Under the pieces are notes generated by a model, which searched no databases, was not told the DNA's origin, and saw only the letters and a list, made by a program, of their open reading frames with translations. Positions 36,051 through 43,828 of a DNA stretch of 64,000 bases are shown here, piece after piece. The stretch covers positions 1 to 64,000 of the forward strand of contig NZ_JAEKJZ010000004.1 in the NCBI RefSeq assembly GCF_017309185.1. The letters are read 5' to 3'. This DNA is from Roseibium aggregatum (GTDB lineage Bacteria > Pseudomonadota > Alphaproteobacteria > Rhizobiales > Stappiaceae). The translations under genes were made by a program, and so were the position numbers. Numbering within the stretch: position 1 is the stretch's first letter; each line of letters starts with the position of its first letter.

Positions 36051-36631
36051 CTGAGACCGTCTTCCCCCTTGATTTCGGAGGCTTTCAGGCCGCCGACACG
36101 GGCGTGGATGCGCGGTCCGGTCGTCATGACGAGGACGAGCATGATTTCATCCGACTTCGGTCCGTCGGCGAGGCCCACTTCCATGGCGTCGAAGTGAGAC
36201 CGCACGTAAGAGGCGTTGCAATGGGTAACCGGGACATCCAGCCGGGTGCCCGGGCCACCGATCTTCTTGGTCGATGGCACGATGGCGTTGGATGTGGGCA
36301 GGATCTCGCGCATGGAATAGCCGCCCGGCACATGCCAGAGCGCGCCGTGTTCCAGTTCCCCGGCGGTGCCGACGATGGCGCCCTTGCCGTAGCCCTCAAC
36401 AACCGACGCATCGCCGCCGAGCACTTCGACAAGGCGTTTCGCCATATCGACGCCGAGCGGTTTCAGGTCGTCCATGAACCCGGCGATGTCTTCCACGTAG
36501 GAGCCCGCAAAGGGGTTCTTGATCACGGTGAGGATGGCGGCACGGCGCAAAGGCGTTTCCGCGGCAGGGCCGCCCTCGTGAAAAATTTCTTCCAGCACGA
36601 TGGCTGTCTTGCGAATGACCGGCTCAGGCAC
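36047..36631 (-). CDS. DUF1185 ('amino acid synthesis') protein, copy B
   Basis: This 194-residue protein has the same length as copy A and shares its blocks (KNPFAGSYVEDIAG, AIVPSTKKIGGPGTRLDVP, ARVGGLKASEI, GEDGLR at the end). Many positions differ, so the duplication is old and the copies may be specialised subunits. It overlaps the UPF0280 gene by 8 bp. Both copies are full length, so this is not a split gene. Confidence 0.82.
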   Translation of the reverse strand: MPEPVIRKTAIVLEEIFHEGGPAAETPLRRAAILTVIKNPFAGSYVEDIAGFMDDLKPLGVDMAKRLVEVLGGDASVVEGYGKGAIVGTAGELEHGALWHVPGGYSMREILPTSNAIVPSTKKIGGPGTRLDVPVTHCNASYVRSHFDAMEVGLADGPKSDEIMLVLVMTTGPRIHARVGGLKASEIKGEDGLR

Positions 36632-37508
36632 AGGCCGCCTCCCTTGGATCCGTTATGGTTTCTTGTTTGTATGCCAGGGTTCTGTAGTCCCCGGAAAGTG
36701 AAATACCCGCACCCTTTATGAGCCCGCGCGACCGGTACAGTCGGGCGGCTCGTTCGCCGGCACCCAGCGCATTTTGAATGTCTTTCGATGAAAGAGGTCT
36801 GACATCGGTCGTCACCAGCCGCCGGCCCAGGTCGCTGTCGGGGGCGAGTTCGCTGGCCGGGGTTCTGGCAATTTTAGGCGATCCCGGCAGGTCCACCTTG
36901 TTGGCGATCACGGTCGCAGCGGCATCCGCCTGTGCCGCCGTCGCGGCGAGCGCGGTGACCGCGTCGGCGATGCCGAGAGAATGGGAGCGCCCGCGCCAGC
37001 CGCTGGTTGCGATGCCGCCAATGCTATCGTCCGGGGAAAGATCGATCACGCCGCCTGCCTTGCCGGTCACCGGGTCGGTACAGATCCCGATCCGGAACCG
37101 GCCTTCGGCAAGGTGAAGCGCAATGTCGCCGCCATTGTTGACATAGGCCCTTGTGAGGCTGCGTCCGGCGCAAAGGGCCGAAAGGACCGCATCCGCCACA
37201 CTGCCGGCAACGGCGGCCATCGGGGTGACGAACTCCGGCGCAAAGGGCTGAACCGCGTCGCACATGCGCCGGGCGATCCGGCCTTGTGGCTGTGGGCCTT
37301 CAGGAGCACGCAGGCGGGTCAGCTCGCCCGCCAGCTCCGGAAGGATTTCGGGAAAGACCGCGCAGGCCTGGTCGTAGGCGCGTTCGACTTCCGTCCGCTC
37401 ACCGAAGGCTTCCACAATCAGGTCGATCGGACCGTGTTGCAGATGCAGCCTGCGGCCATCCGGGAGACGTTGCGCGCGAGCGCCTTCTGACCAGACCCTG
37501 GCGTTCAT
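36624..37508 (-). CDS. UPF0280 family protein (ApbE-like fold)
   Basis: This 294-residue protein of the UPF0280 family is distantly like the flavin transferase ApbE: YVNNGGDIALHL, then GGIATSGWRGRSHSLGIADAVT, where ApbE has its FAD and metal site. No lipoprotein signal is seen, so it is probably cytoplasmic. It overlaps the reductase gene by 4 bp, which suggests a role in flavin loading or as a partner of that enzyme; this is inference. Confidence 0.8.
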   Translation of the reverse strand: MNARVWSEGARAQRLPDGRRLHLQHGPIDLIVEAFGERTEVERAYDQACAVFPEILPELAGELTRLRAPEGPQPQGRIARRMCDAVQPFAPEFVTPMAAVAGSVADAVLSALCAGRSLTRAYVNNGGDIALHLAEGRFRIGICTDPVTGKAGGVIDLSPDDSIGGIATSGWRGRSHSLGIADAVTALAATAAQADAAATVIANKVDLPGSPKIARTPASELAPDSDLGRRLVTTDVRPLSSKDIQNALGAGERAARLYRSRGLIKGAGISLSGDYRTLAYKQETITDPREAACA

Positions 37509-39016
37509 CCGGCAGCTTTCCTCCAGGGATAGTTGCCCGGTCCGGTCGGCCACGGATTGTCGCCCTCGGGCGTTACGCCCCGCCGACCCTTCAGAATATG
37601 GTCGTTCTGGCGGCCCGTCTTGCCCGACAAGGCCTCCGACAAGGGCATGACGTAGTCCATGTGACCGCCCAGAGCCCGATAGTCTTCCGCCCGCATTGTG
37701 AACTCGATCGGAGCGACAAGCGCGGGTGTCGGAACATAACCGAAGGCGTTTTTCGGCAGTCTTGTGACATCGGCCATGAAGGTAATGCCGCCGCCCGGCC
37801 AGATGTAGACCGGGGCACCGCCGCAACTCACGTAGGTCAGCGACTTCTGGACCGAACGGGTCAGGCCGACGGGGTGTTCCGTCACGCCCGAGCGCAGCGA
37901 ACCGCCGGCTCCCGCCATGAAGAGAACCGACGCAAGCGCCGGCTCGCAGTTTTCCTCGATCCGCCTGACGGAGGGCAGCAGGCGCTCGGGCATGTCCTTT
38001 TGCTCGGGAACGAGGTCTTCGTTCAGCTCGAAATAGGCGGAATGCTCGCCGGTCGTGGAGACCATCAGCAACGACAGACCGGGTTTCGCGGTCTTCGGGT
38101 CGAACTTGCCCAGAATGGCGAGAGGGTCTTGAAGATCGGTGCCGCCCCAGCCGGTGCCGGGTTCAGCAACCTGGAAATAGCGGCCGGGTGTGGAGCGGCG
38201 GCCATTGATCTTGATCCCGGTCGGTTCCCAGCCAATCACCTTGCCGGCCTGGTGCTCGGACATGACGCCGGTGATGTGGTCGTCGACCACGACGACCTCA
38301 TCGACAAGGCCCTTCCACTGGGCGGCGAACATGCCGACGGTCGCTGAGCCGCAGCCGACGCGCATGCGTTCTTCCAGTGCGCCATTGATGACGGGCGGTT
38401 TTCCCGCCTGAACGGTCAGAGCCGCGCCGCCGTCGATCTCAAGGGCGACTTCCTCACCGTTGCAGAGCGCGAGCAGGGCCGCACAGGTGACGCGGCCTTC
38501 CTTCTTGGAACCGCCGGTGAGGTGATGCACGCCGCCGAGAGACAGCATCTGGCTGCCGTATTCGGAGGTGGTCACATGACCGATGACTTCACCGTCCGCC
38601 CGCACCGGGGCGCATTCGTTGCCGAGGTGCCGGTCGGTGTCGATCTTCACCTTGGCGCCGCAATAGCTGAAGATGCCTTCCGTCACCACCGTGATCATGT
38701 CGACGTCGTCCACTTCCGACGACACGATAAACGGGGCCGGCTTGTAATCCGGATAGGTGGTTCCGGCTCCGATGGCGGTGACAAAGCCGTCATTGGCAGG
38801 GACGAGTTCGCCGTCCCAGTCGCGTTCCAGGAAGGGAACCACGTCGCCGTTCGAGGCTTCGATCTTCTGAAGGATTTTAAGGGGGTCGAGGCGGACGAGC
38901 TGGCCGTTTTCATTCGCGTAGCGGTCGCATGCCCCGGACCGGCCCTCGGCGATGTAGCACATCACCGGGCACGCGTCACAACGGATCTTCTCTGGTTTGA
39001 CACTTGCTGTCGTCAC
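37505..39016 (-). CDS. 6-hydroxynicotinate-reductase-like iron-sulfur enzyme
   Basis: This protein of about 503 residues resembles 6-hydroxynicotinate reductase of nicotinate-fermenting clostridia, which reduces the pyridone ring to a tetrahydro-oxo product. An N-terminal cluster motif (Cys13, Cys16, Cys20, Cys30 in CDACPVMCYI...GACDRY) probably binds Fe-S. I chose GTG 39016, which follows GAGGGAG by 8 nt; the ATG at 39046 abuts the predicted operator. An oxygen-respiring host using this reductive step next to a Rieske oxygenase is unusual. Confidence 0.82.
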   Translation of the reverse strand: MTTASVKPEKIRCDACPVMCYIAEGRSGACDRYANENGQLVRLDPLKILQKIEASNGDVVPFLERDWDGELVPANDGFVTAIGAGTTYPDYKPAPFIVSSEVDDVDMITVVTEGIFSYCGAKVKIDTDRHLGNECAPVRADGEVIGHVTTSEYGSQMLSLGGVHHLTGGSKKEGRVTCAALLALCNGEEVALEIDGGAALTVQAGKPPVINGALEERMRVGCGSATVGMFAAQWKGLVDEVVVVDDHITGVMSEHQAGKVIGWEPTGIKINGRRSTPGRYFQVAEPGTGWGGTDLQDPLAILGKFDPKTAKPGLSLLMVSTTGEHSAYFELNEDLVPEQKDMPERLLPSVRRIEENCEPALASVLFMAGAGGSLRSGVTEHPVGLTRSVQKSLTYVSCGGAPVYIWPGGGITFMADVTRLPKNAFGYVPTPALVAPIEFTMRAEDYRALGGHMDYVMPLSEALSGKTGRQNDHILKGRRGVTPEGDNPWPTGPGNYPWRKAAG

Positions 39017-39045
39017 CGTCCGGGCTCCCTCAATGCAGGTCTGCA

Positions 39046-39061
39046 TTTGTTAGTATGCAAA
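39046..39061. promoter_or_regulatory. MarR-type box upstream of the reductase operon
   Basis: TTTGTTAGTATGCAAA resembles the two dyads upstream of fpr and of the molybdenum hydroxylase genes. On the minus strand TTGACA (39078-39083) lies 17 bp upstream of TTGCAT inside the box, so a bound repressor would cover the -10 region. Confidence 0.55.
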
Positions 39062-39146
39062 CAGTCTTCAATTTTTCTGTCAATGGAGTTTGCGGTGCAA
39101 GATCGCTGAATTGGTGAGCAGTCTTGCCGCAAATCGCGTCACTTGA

Positions 39147-39980
39147 TCAGTCGACAAACGCGCGTTCGACGACAAATTGCGCCGGCTTGTTGTTCGCGCC
39201 TTCCTCAAGGCCGTGGCTGAGGCAGAGCTCCTTGGTGTCCTTCAGCATGGCCATGGAACCGCAGATCATGGCCCGGTCGTCTTCCGGGGCCATTCTCGGC
39301 AGGCCCAGGTCGTCGAAAAGCTTGCCGCTGGAAATCAGGTCCGTCAGCCGCCCCTGCCGAGCGAAGTCCTCGCGGGTGACTGTCGTGTAGTGAAACAGCT
39401 TGTCGCCGACGAGCTCGCCGATGAGCGGGTCCTGAAAGAGGCCGGCGACGAGGTCCTCGCCGTATTTCAGCTCCGCGACGGTCCGGCAACCATGGGTCAG
39501 GATGATCTGGTCGAATTTATCATAGGTCTCCGGATCGCGGATCAGGCTGGCGAAAGGCGCGATGCCCGTGCCGGTGGAGAACATCCAGACCCTTTTCCCG
39601 GGCAGCAAAGCGTCGTTGACCAGGGTTCCGGTGGCCTTCTTGCGCATGAGCACGGTGTCGCCCGGCTGAATTTTCTGCAAATGCTCGGTCAAAGGGCCGT
39701 CCGGAACCTTGATGGAGTAGAACTCGAGTTCCTCGTCCCAGGCCGGGCTGGCGACCGAATAGGCCCGAAAGACCGGCTTTTCCGCGTTGGGGAGTCCGAT
39801 CATGACGAACTCGCCGGAGCGGAACCGGAACTCCTGAGGGCGGCTCAGACGGAAGCGGAAAAGGGTGTCCGTATAGTGCTGCACTTCTTTTACGGTTAAG
39901 CTGTAGCAGCCCTTGGGAACGGGAAAGGGGGAGGGGTTTCCTGCCAGAATGGGCGTTTCGGCGTCGAGCGTCTCTGACAT
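39147..39980 (-). CDS. fpr: Ferredoxin-NADP reductase
   Basis: This 277-residue FAD enzyme of the bacterial Fpr class has FAD motif FRAYSVAS, NADP loop STGTGIAPF and the typical C-terminal ending VVERAFVD. It passes electrons between NADPH and ferredoxin or a Rieske oxygenase. The ATG at 39980 follows AGGAG by 8 nt. Its own promoter overlaps a MarR-type box, and it runs in the same direction as the reductase operon, so it probably powers the oxygenase and/or reductase. Confidence 0.93.
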   Translation of the reverse strand: MSETLDAETPILAGNPSPFPVPKGCYSLTVKEVQHYTDTLFRFRLSRPQEFRFRSGEFVMIGLPNAEKPVFRAYSVASPAWDEELEFYSIKVPDGPLTEHLQKIQPGDTVLMRKKATGTLVNDALLPGKRVWMFSTGTGIAPFASLIRDPETYDKFDQIILTHGCRTVAELKYGEDLVAGLFQDPLIGELVGDKLFHYTTVTREDFARQGRLTDLISSGKLFDDLGLPRMAPEDDRAMICGSMAMLKDTKELCLSHGLEEGANNKPAQFVVERAFVD

Positions 39981-40028
39981 GTCATGAACTCCTGAGTTAG
40001 GCGCACGAGCGATCTCTGTCGCGAGAAA

Positions 40029-40044
40029 TTTGTTAGCATACAAA
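40029..40044. promoter_or_regulatory. MarR-type box over the fpr promoter
   Basis: TTTGTTAGCATACAAA is a dyad with TTTGT..GC..ACAAA symmetry. On the minus strand TTGCAT-N17-TTGTAT places the -10 inside the dyad, the same layout as the reductase operon promoter. Confidence 0.6.
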
Positions 40045-40114
40045 CGAATAATCTTTCAAAATGCAATGGAAAAGTGCGTGCATAAAACTTGAGCATGAAG
40101 TTCAATCTCATTGC

Positions 40115-40158
40115 TTGACAGATCCTGTTCATTCTGGATTTAATCGTTAGCATACAAA
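40115..40158 (+). promoter_or_regulatory. Promoter and MarR-type box of the molybdenum hydroxylase operon
   Basis: TTGACA (40115-40120), 18 bp, TTTAAT (40139-40144) form a good sigma-70 promoter. The box ATCGTTAGCATACAAA (40143-40158) begins in the -10 and covers the expected transcription start. It shares GTTAGCATACAAA exactly with the box at 40029. Confidence 0.6.
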
Positions 40159-40179
40159 TGAAATGCATTGAGGACGCCG

Positions 40180-41022
40180 ATGCAATTCCACAGACCGGAA
40201 ACGGTTGAACATGCTTTGAGCCTGATGGCCGATGGGTCCGTCAGCCTGCTTGCCGGAGGGACGGATTTCTTTCCTTCGCGCCAGGGGCAAACAGCGCGGG
40301 AGCCGGTTCTGGACCTCAGCCGGATCGCGGCCCTGAAAGGGATTGCGAAGGTTGGCGGGGTCTGGCGGATCGGCGCCACCACGACCTGGTCCGAGATCAA
40401 GAACGCCGCGCTTCCGCTTCAGTTCAAGGCTCTGCAGCTTGCGGCCGCGGAAGTCGGGTCGATCCAGATCCAGAACGCGGGTACGATCGCGGGCAACATC
40501 TGCAATGCCTCGCCTGCGGCGGACGGTGTTCCGCCGCTCCTGGCGATGGACGCGGCGGTGGAAGTCGCCGGTCCCGGAGGTGTCCGGACCGTGCCGGTCG
40601 CGGACTTCATCACCGGCGTGCGCAAAACGGCACTCGCGCCCGGGGAGATGGTCACTGCCATTCTCGTCCAGGATGCGCCGGACGGCCGGTCGGCATTCCT
40701 GAAACTGGGCGCGCGCCGGTATCTGGTGATTTCCATTGCCATGGTCGCGGCGGCCGTCGAATGTGCGGCGGACGGAGCTCTTGCGAAGGTGGCGGTTGCC
40801 GTGGGTTCGTGCTCTGCCGTCGCGCAGCGGATGGCTTCGCTTGAAAAGGGCCTGATCGGGACGGCGCCCGGCTCGGATGCGTTCATGGATCTTTTGTCCA
40901 AAGCCGAGCTTCCGGAACTCTCCCCGATCGACGATGTGCGCGGGTCCGCGGACTACCGGATGGATGTTGCCAAGACGCTCATTGGCCGTGCCATTGAACG
41001 TGCCTGCGAAGGGAGAGCTTGA
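40180..41022 (+). CDS. FAD-binding subunit of a molybdenum hydroxylase (CoxM-like)
   Basis: This 280-residue medium subunit of a xanthine-dehydrogenase-family enzyme has the FAD motifs LLAGGTDFFP (near 25-35) and NAGTIAGNICNASPAAD. It passes electrons from the iron-sulfur clusters to its acceptor. ATG 40180 follows GAGGA by 6 nt. It is followed after 3 nt by the fused Fe-S/molybdopterin subunit. Confidence 0.92.
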   Translation: MQFHRPETVEHALSLMADGSVSLLAGGTDFFPSRQGQTAREPVLDLSRIAALKGIAKVGGVWRIGATTTWSEIKNAALPLQFKALQLAAAEVGSIQIQNAGTIAGNICNASPAADGVPPLLAMDAAVEVAGPGGVRTVPVADFITGVRKTALAPGEMVTAILVQDAPDGRSAFLKLGARRYLVISIAMVAAAVECAADGALAKVAVAVGSCSAVAQRMASLEKGLIGTAPGSDAFMDLLSKAELPELSPIDDVRGSADYRMDVAKTLIGRAIERACEGRA

Positions 41023-41025
41023 GAC

Positions 41026-43764
41026 ATGGCGCTCACGGATTTGGAAGTGCAATCGGCCGTTGCTTTTGAGCTGAATGGCAAGCCGGTTGCCGTCGATGCC
41101 CCGCCGGCCGAGCGCCTGTCGTTTTCGCTGAGGGAAAGAGCTGGCAGCCTCGACGTGAAGGTCGGTTGCGACGCGGGCGATTGCGGGGCCTGCACGGTTC
41201 TCATCGACGGGGCGCCCGTGTGCGCCTGCACCACCGCGCTCGGCCAGGTCGAAGGGGCGAAGATCGAAACCCAGGCCGGGTTGTTCGCGGAAGATCCGGC
41301 GGCCCGGAGCCTCGCGGCTTCCTTCCAGCGTCATCAGGCCGCGCAATGCGGTATCTGCACACCCGGCATGATGGTCGCGGCGGTCGCTCTTTTGCGCGAG
41401 ACGCCGAAGCCTAGCGAAGGTCAGGTCAAGGATGCGCTAGGCGGCGTCCTGTGCCGCTGCACCGGGTACCGGAAGATCGTCGACGCCGTCATGGATTGCG
41501 GTAATCCGGCCGAAAACCCGACCGGAGGCGTCGGTGCGCCGATGGCGAGGATCGACGGTCTTCCCAAAGTGACCGGCACCGAGCGGTTTGGCGACGATGT
41601 CGCGCCGGCGCATGCCCTGACCCTGAGGCTGGTCCGCTGCCCCCATCACCGGGCGGCCTTCGAGTTCGGCGATCTGGAGAGATACAAGCAGGAAAACGGA
41701 CTGGATCTGATCCTGACCGAAAAGGATGTGCCCGGTGAAAACCGTTTCGGGGTCATCCCGGGGTTCGAAGACCAGCCGATGTTCGCCGTCAAGGAAACAC
41801 GTTTCAAGAATGAGGCGGTCGCGGCGATCGTCGCACCGGCGGATGTGGTCAATGCTCTCGATCTGAGCCTGTTCCCGGTTGTCTACACGCCTCTCGATCA
41901 TGCCCTCGTCCCCGATGAGGCCGCGTCCGTTCCGGATCTTCACAGCGGGCGGTCGGGCAATGTCATGTGCCGCGGCTTTGTCAAGCACGGCGACGCGGAA
42001 GAGGCGATGAAAACGGCGGCGGTCACGGCCGAGGGGCGGTTTTCGACGGGCTTTATCGAACATGGCTACATCGAGCCCGAAGCAGCGCTTGCCGTGCGTG
42101 TCGGCGACCGGCTGGAAGTGCGCTGCTGCACTCAGGCCCCGGTCATGAACAAGGAGGGGCTTGCCGGTCTTCTGGGGCTCGCCCAGGACAGTATTCGCGT
42201 GATACCGACCGCGGTCGGCGGCGGTTTCGGGTCGAAACTCGATCTTACGGCACAGCCCTATGTGGCGCTCGCAGCCTGGATCCTGAACAAGCCCGTGCGT
42301 GTCACCTACAGCCGGACGGAATCCATCTCCACATCCACCAAGAGGCATCCGTCCGACATAACCATGCGGATCGGCGCGGATGCCGAGGGCAACATCGTTG
42401 CCGCCGAATTCGACGGCGTTTTCAACACCGGAGCCTATGCGAGCTGGGGGCCGACCGTCGCAAACCGCGTGCCGATCCATGCGTCCGGTCCCTACAAGAC
42501 CCCGAATTATCTGGCCCGCAGCGCGGGAATCCACACCAACACCGCACCGTCCGGCGCGTTCCGCGGGTTCGGGGTGCCGCAATCGGCGCTCGCCCAGGAG
42601 CCGCTTTATGACGATCTGGCCGATGCGCTCGGCATGGACCGACTCGCGTTCCGGCGAAAAAATGCCCTGCGCAACGGCGATCCGACCGTTACCGGGCAGG
42701 TGTTCGAAAAGGGGATGGGGATCCTTGAGTGTTTCGATGCGTTGCAGCCGCATTGGAACCGTGCCCTGGCAGAAGCCGAGGCCGCCAATGCCAAGGGCGG
42801 CCCGGTCCGCCGGGGTGTCGGTGTGGCCGGCGGCTGGTACGGCTGCGGCAACACCTCCATGTCCAACCCGTCGACCATCCGCGCCGGGGTGACGCGGGAG
42901 GGCCGGATCGTCCTGCACCAGGGCGCGACCGACATCGGGCAGGGCTCGAACACGGTCATCACCCAGATTTTCGCCACGGCGCTGGGCGTTCCGGTCGAGC
43001 GGATTGAACTCGTCGGTCCCGATACGGATCTCACCCCGGATGCGGGCAAGACCTCGGCCAGCCGTCAGACCTTCATCACCGGCAACGCTGCCCGGCTTGC
43101 CGGAGAGGCCTTGCGTGCGCGTATCCTACGGCTGGCGAATGTGTCGGACCAGGCGGAGATCCTGCCGGGAGACGGCGTTCTTTCTGTAAAAGACACGGAT
43201 GGCGCGCGGGAGATACGGCTTGTGGACCTTCCCGCGGACAACAGCACTTATGTGCTCGAAACGGTGGAATCCTACGACCCGCCCACAAAGCCGCTGGATG
43301 AAAACGGTCAGGGCGTTCCTTATGCGATTTTCGGCACCACGGCCCAGATGGCCGAGCTCGAGGTCGATGTTGAACTCGGGACGGTCCGGCTTCTGAAGAT
43401 CACTGCCGCCCACGATGTCGGCAAGGCGATCAACCCGCTTCTGGTGGAAGGGCAGGTTCAAGGGGGCGTCGCGCAAGGGATCGGTCTTGCGCTGATGGAG
43501 GAGTTTCTTCCCGGCCGCACGGAAAACCTGCACGACTATCTCATCCCGACCGTCGGCGACGTGCCGCCCATCGAGACGCTTATCCTGGAAACAGGGGACG
43601 AACATGGCCCCTATGGCGCCAAGGGGCTGGGTGAACACTGCCTGATTCCGACCGCGCCGGCCGTGATCAATGCCATCAAGGACGCCTGCGGCGCCCGGGT
43701 GGCCCATCTGCCCGCGACCCCGGACAAGATCCGGGCCGCGATCAAAGCCAAATCGAAAGACTGA
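41026..43764 (+). CDS. Fused [2Fe-2S]/molybdopterin subunit of a molybdenum hydroxylase
   Basis: This 912-residue protein joins the small iron-sulfur subunit (Cys48, Cys53, Cys56, Cys68 and Cys108, Cys111, Cys143, Cys145) to the large molybdopterin subunit (from about residue 170). The conserved active-site Glu lies in GAKGLGEHC near the C-terminus. Such enzymes hydroxylate heterocycles next to ring nitrogen using water as the oxygen source, as in nicotinate to 6-hydroxynicotinate. That product type matches the neighbouring reductase. Confidence 0.92.
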   Translation: MALTDLEVQSAVAFELNGKPVAVDAPPAERLSFSLRERAGSLDVKVGCDAGDCGACTVLIDGAPVCACTTALGQVEGAKIETQAGLFAEDPAARSLAASFQRHQAAQCGICTPGMMVAAVALLRETPKPSEGQVKDALGGVLCRCTGYRKIVDAVMDCGNPAENPTGGVGAPMARIDGLPKVTGTERFGDDVAPAHALTLRLVRCPHHRAAFEFGDLERYKQENGLDLILTEKDVPGENRFGVIPGFEDQPMFAVKETRFKNEAVAAIVAPADVVNALDLSLFPVVYTPLDHALVPDEAASVPDLHSGRSGNVMCRGFVKHGDAEEAMKTAAVTAEGRFSTGFIEHGYIEPEAALAVRVGDRLEVRCCTQAPVMNKEGLAGLLGLAQDSIRVIPTAVGGGFGSKLDLTAQPYVALAAWILNKPVRVTYSRTESISTSTKRHPSDITMRIGADAEGNIVAAEFDGVFNTGAYASWGPTVANRVPIHASGPYKTPNYLARSAGIHTNTAPSGAFRGFGVPQSALAQEPLYDDLADALGMDRLAFRRKNALRNGDPTVTGQVFEKGMGILECFDALQPHWNRALAEAEAANAKGGPVRRGVGVAGGWYGCGNTSMSNPSTIRAGVTREGRIVLHQGATDIGQGSNTVITQIFATALGVPVERIELVGPDTDLTPDAGKTSASRQTFITGNAARLAGEALRARILRLANVSDQAEILPGDGVLSVKDTDGAREIRLVDLPADNSTYVLETVESYDPPTKPLDENGQGVPYAIFGTTAQMAELEVDVELGTVRLLKITAAHDVGKAINPLLVEGQVQGGVAQGIGLALMEEFLPGRTENLHDYLIPTVGDVPPIETLILETGDEHGPYGAKGLGEHCLIPTAPAVINAIKDACGARVAHLPATPDKIRAAIKAKSKD

Positions 43765-43828
43765 ATTGAGACACCGCGGCCGCTCCCCTGGCCGCACGCC
43801 TCCGACATTGCCGCGAGTAACAGCAGAC

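Noticed and set aside
35466..36631. One DUF1185 gene split by a frameshift
   Set aside because: Both parts are 194 residues with the full set of family blocks, so they are paralogues.
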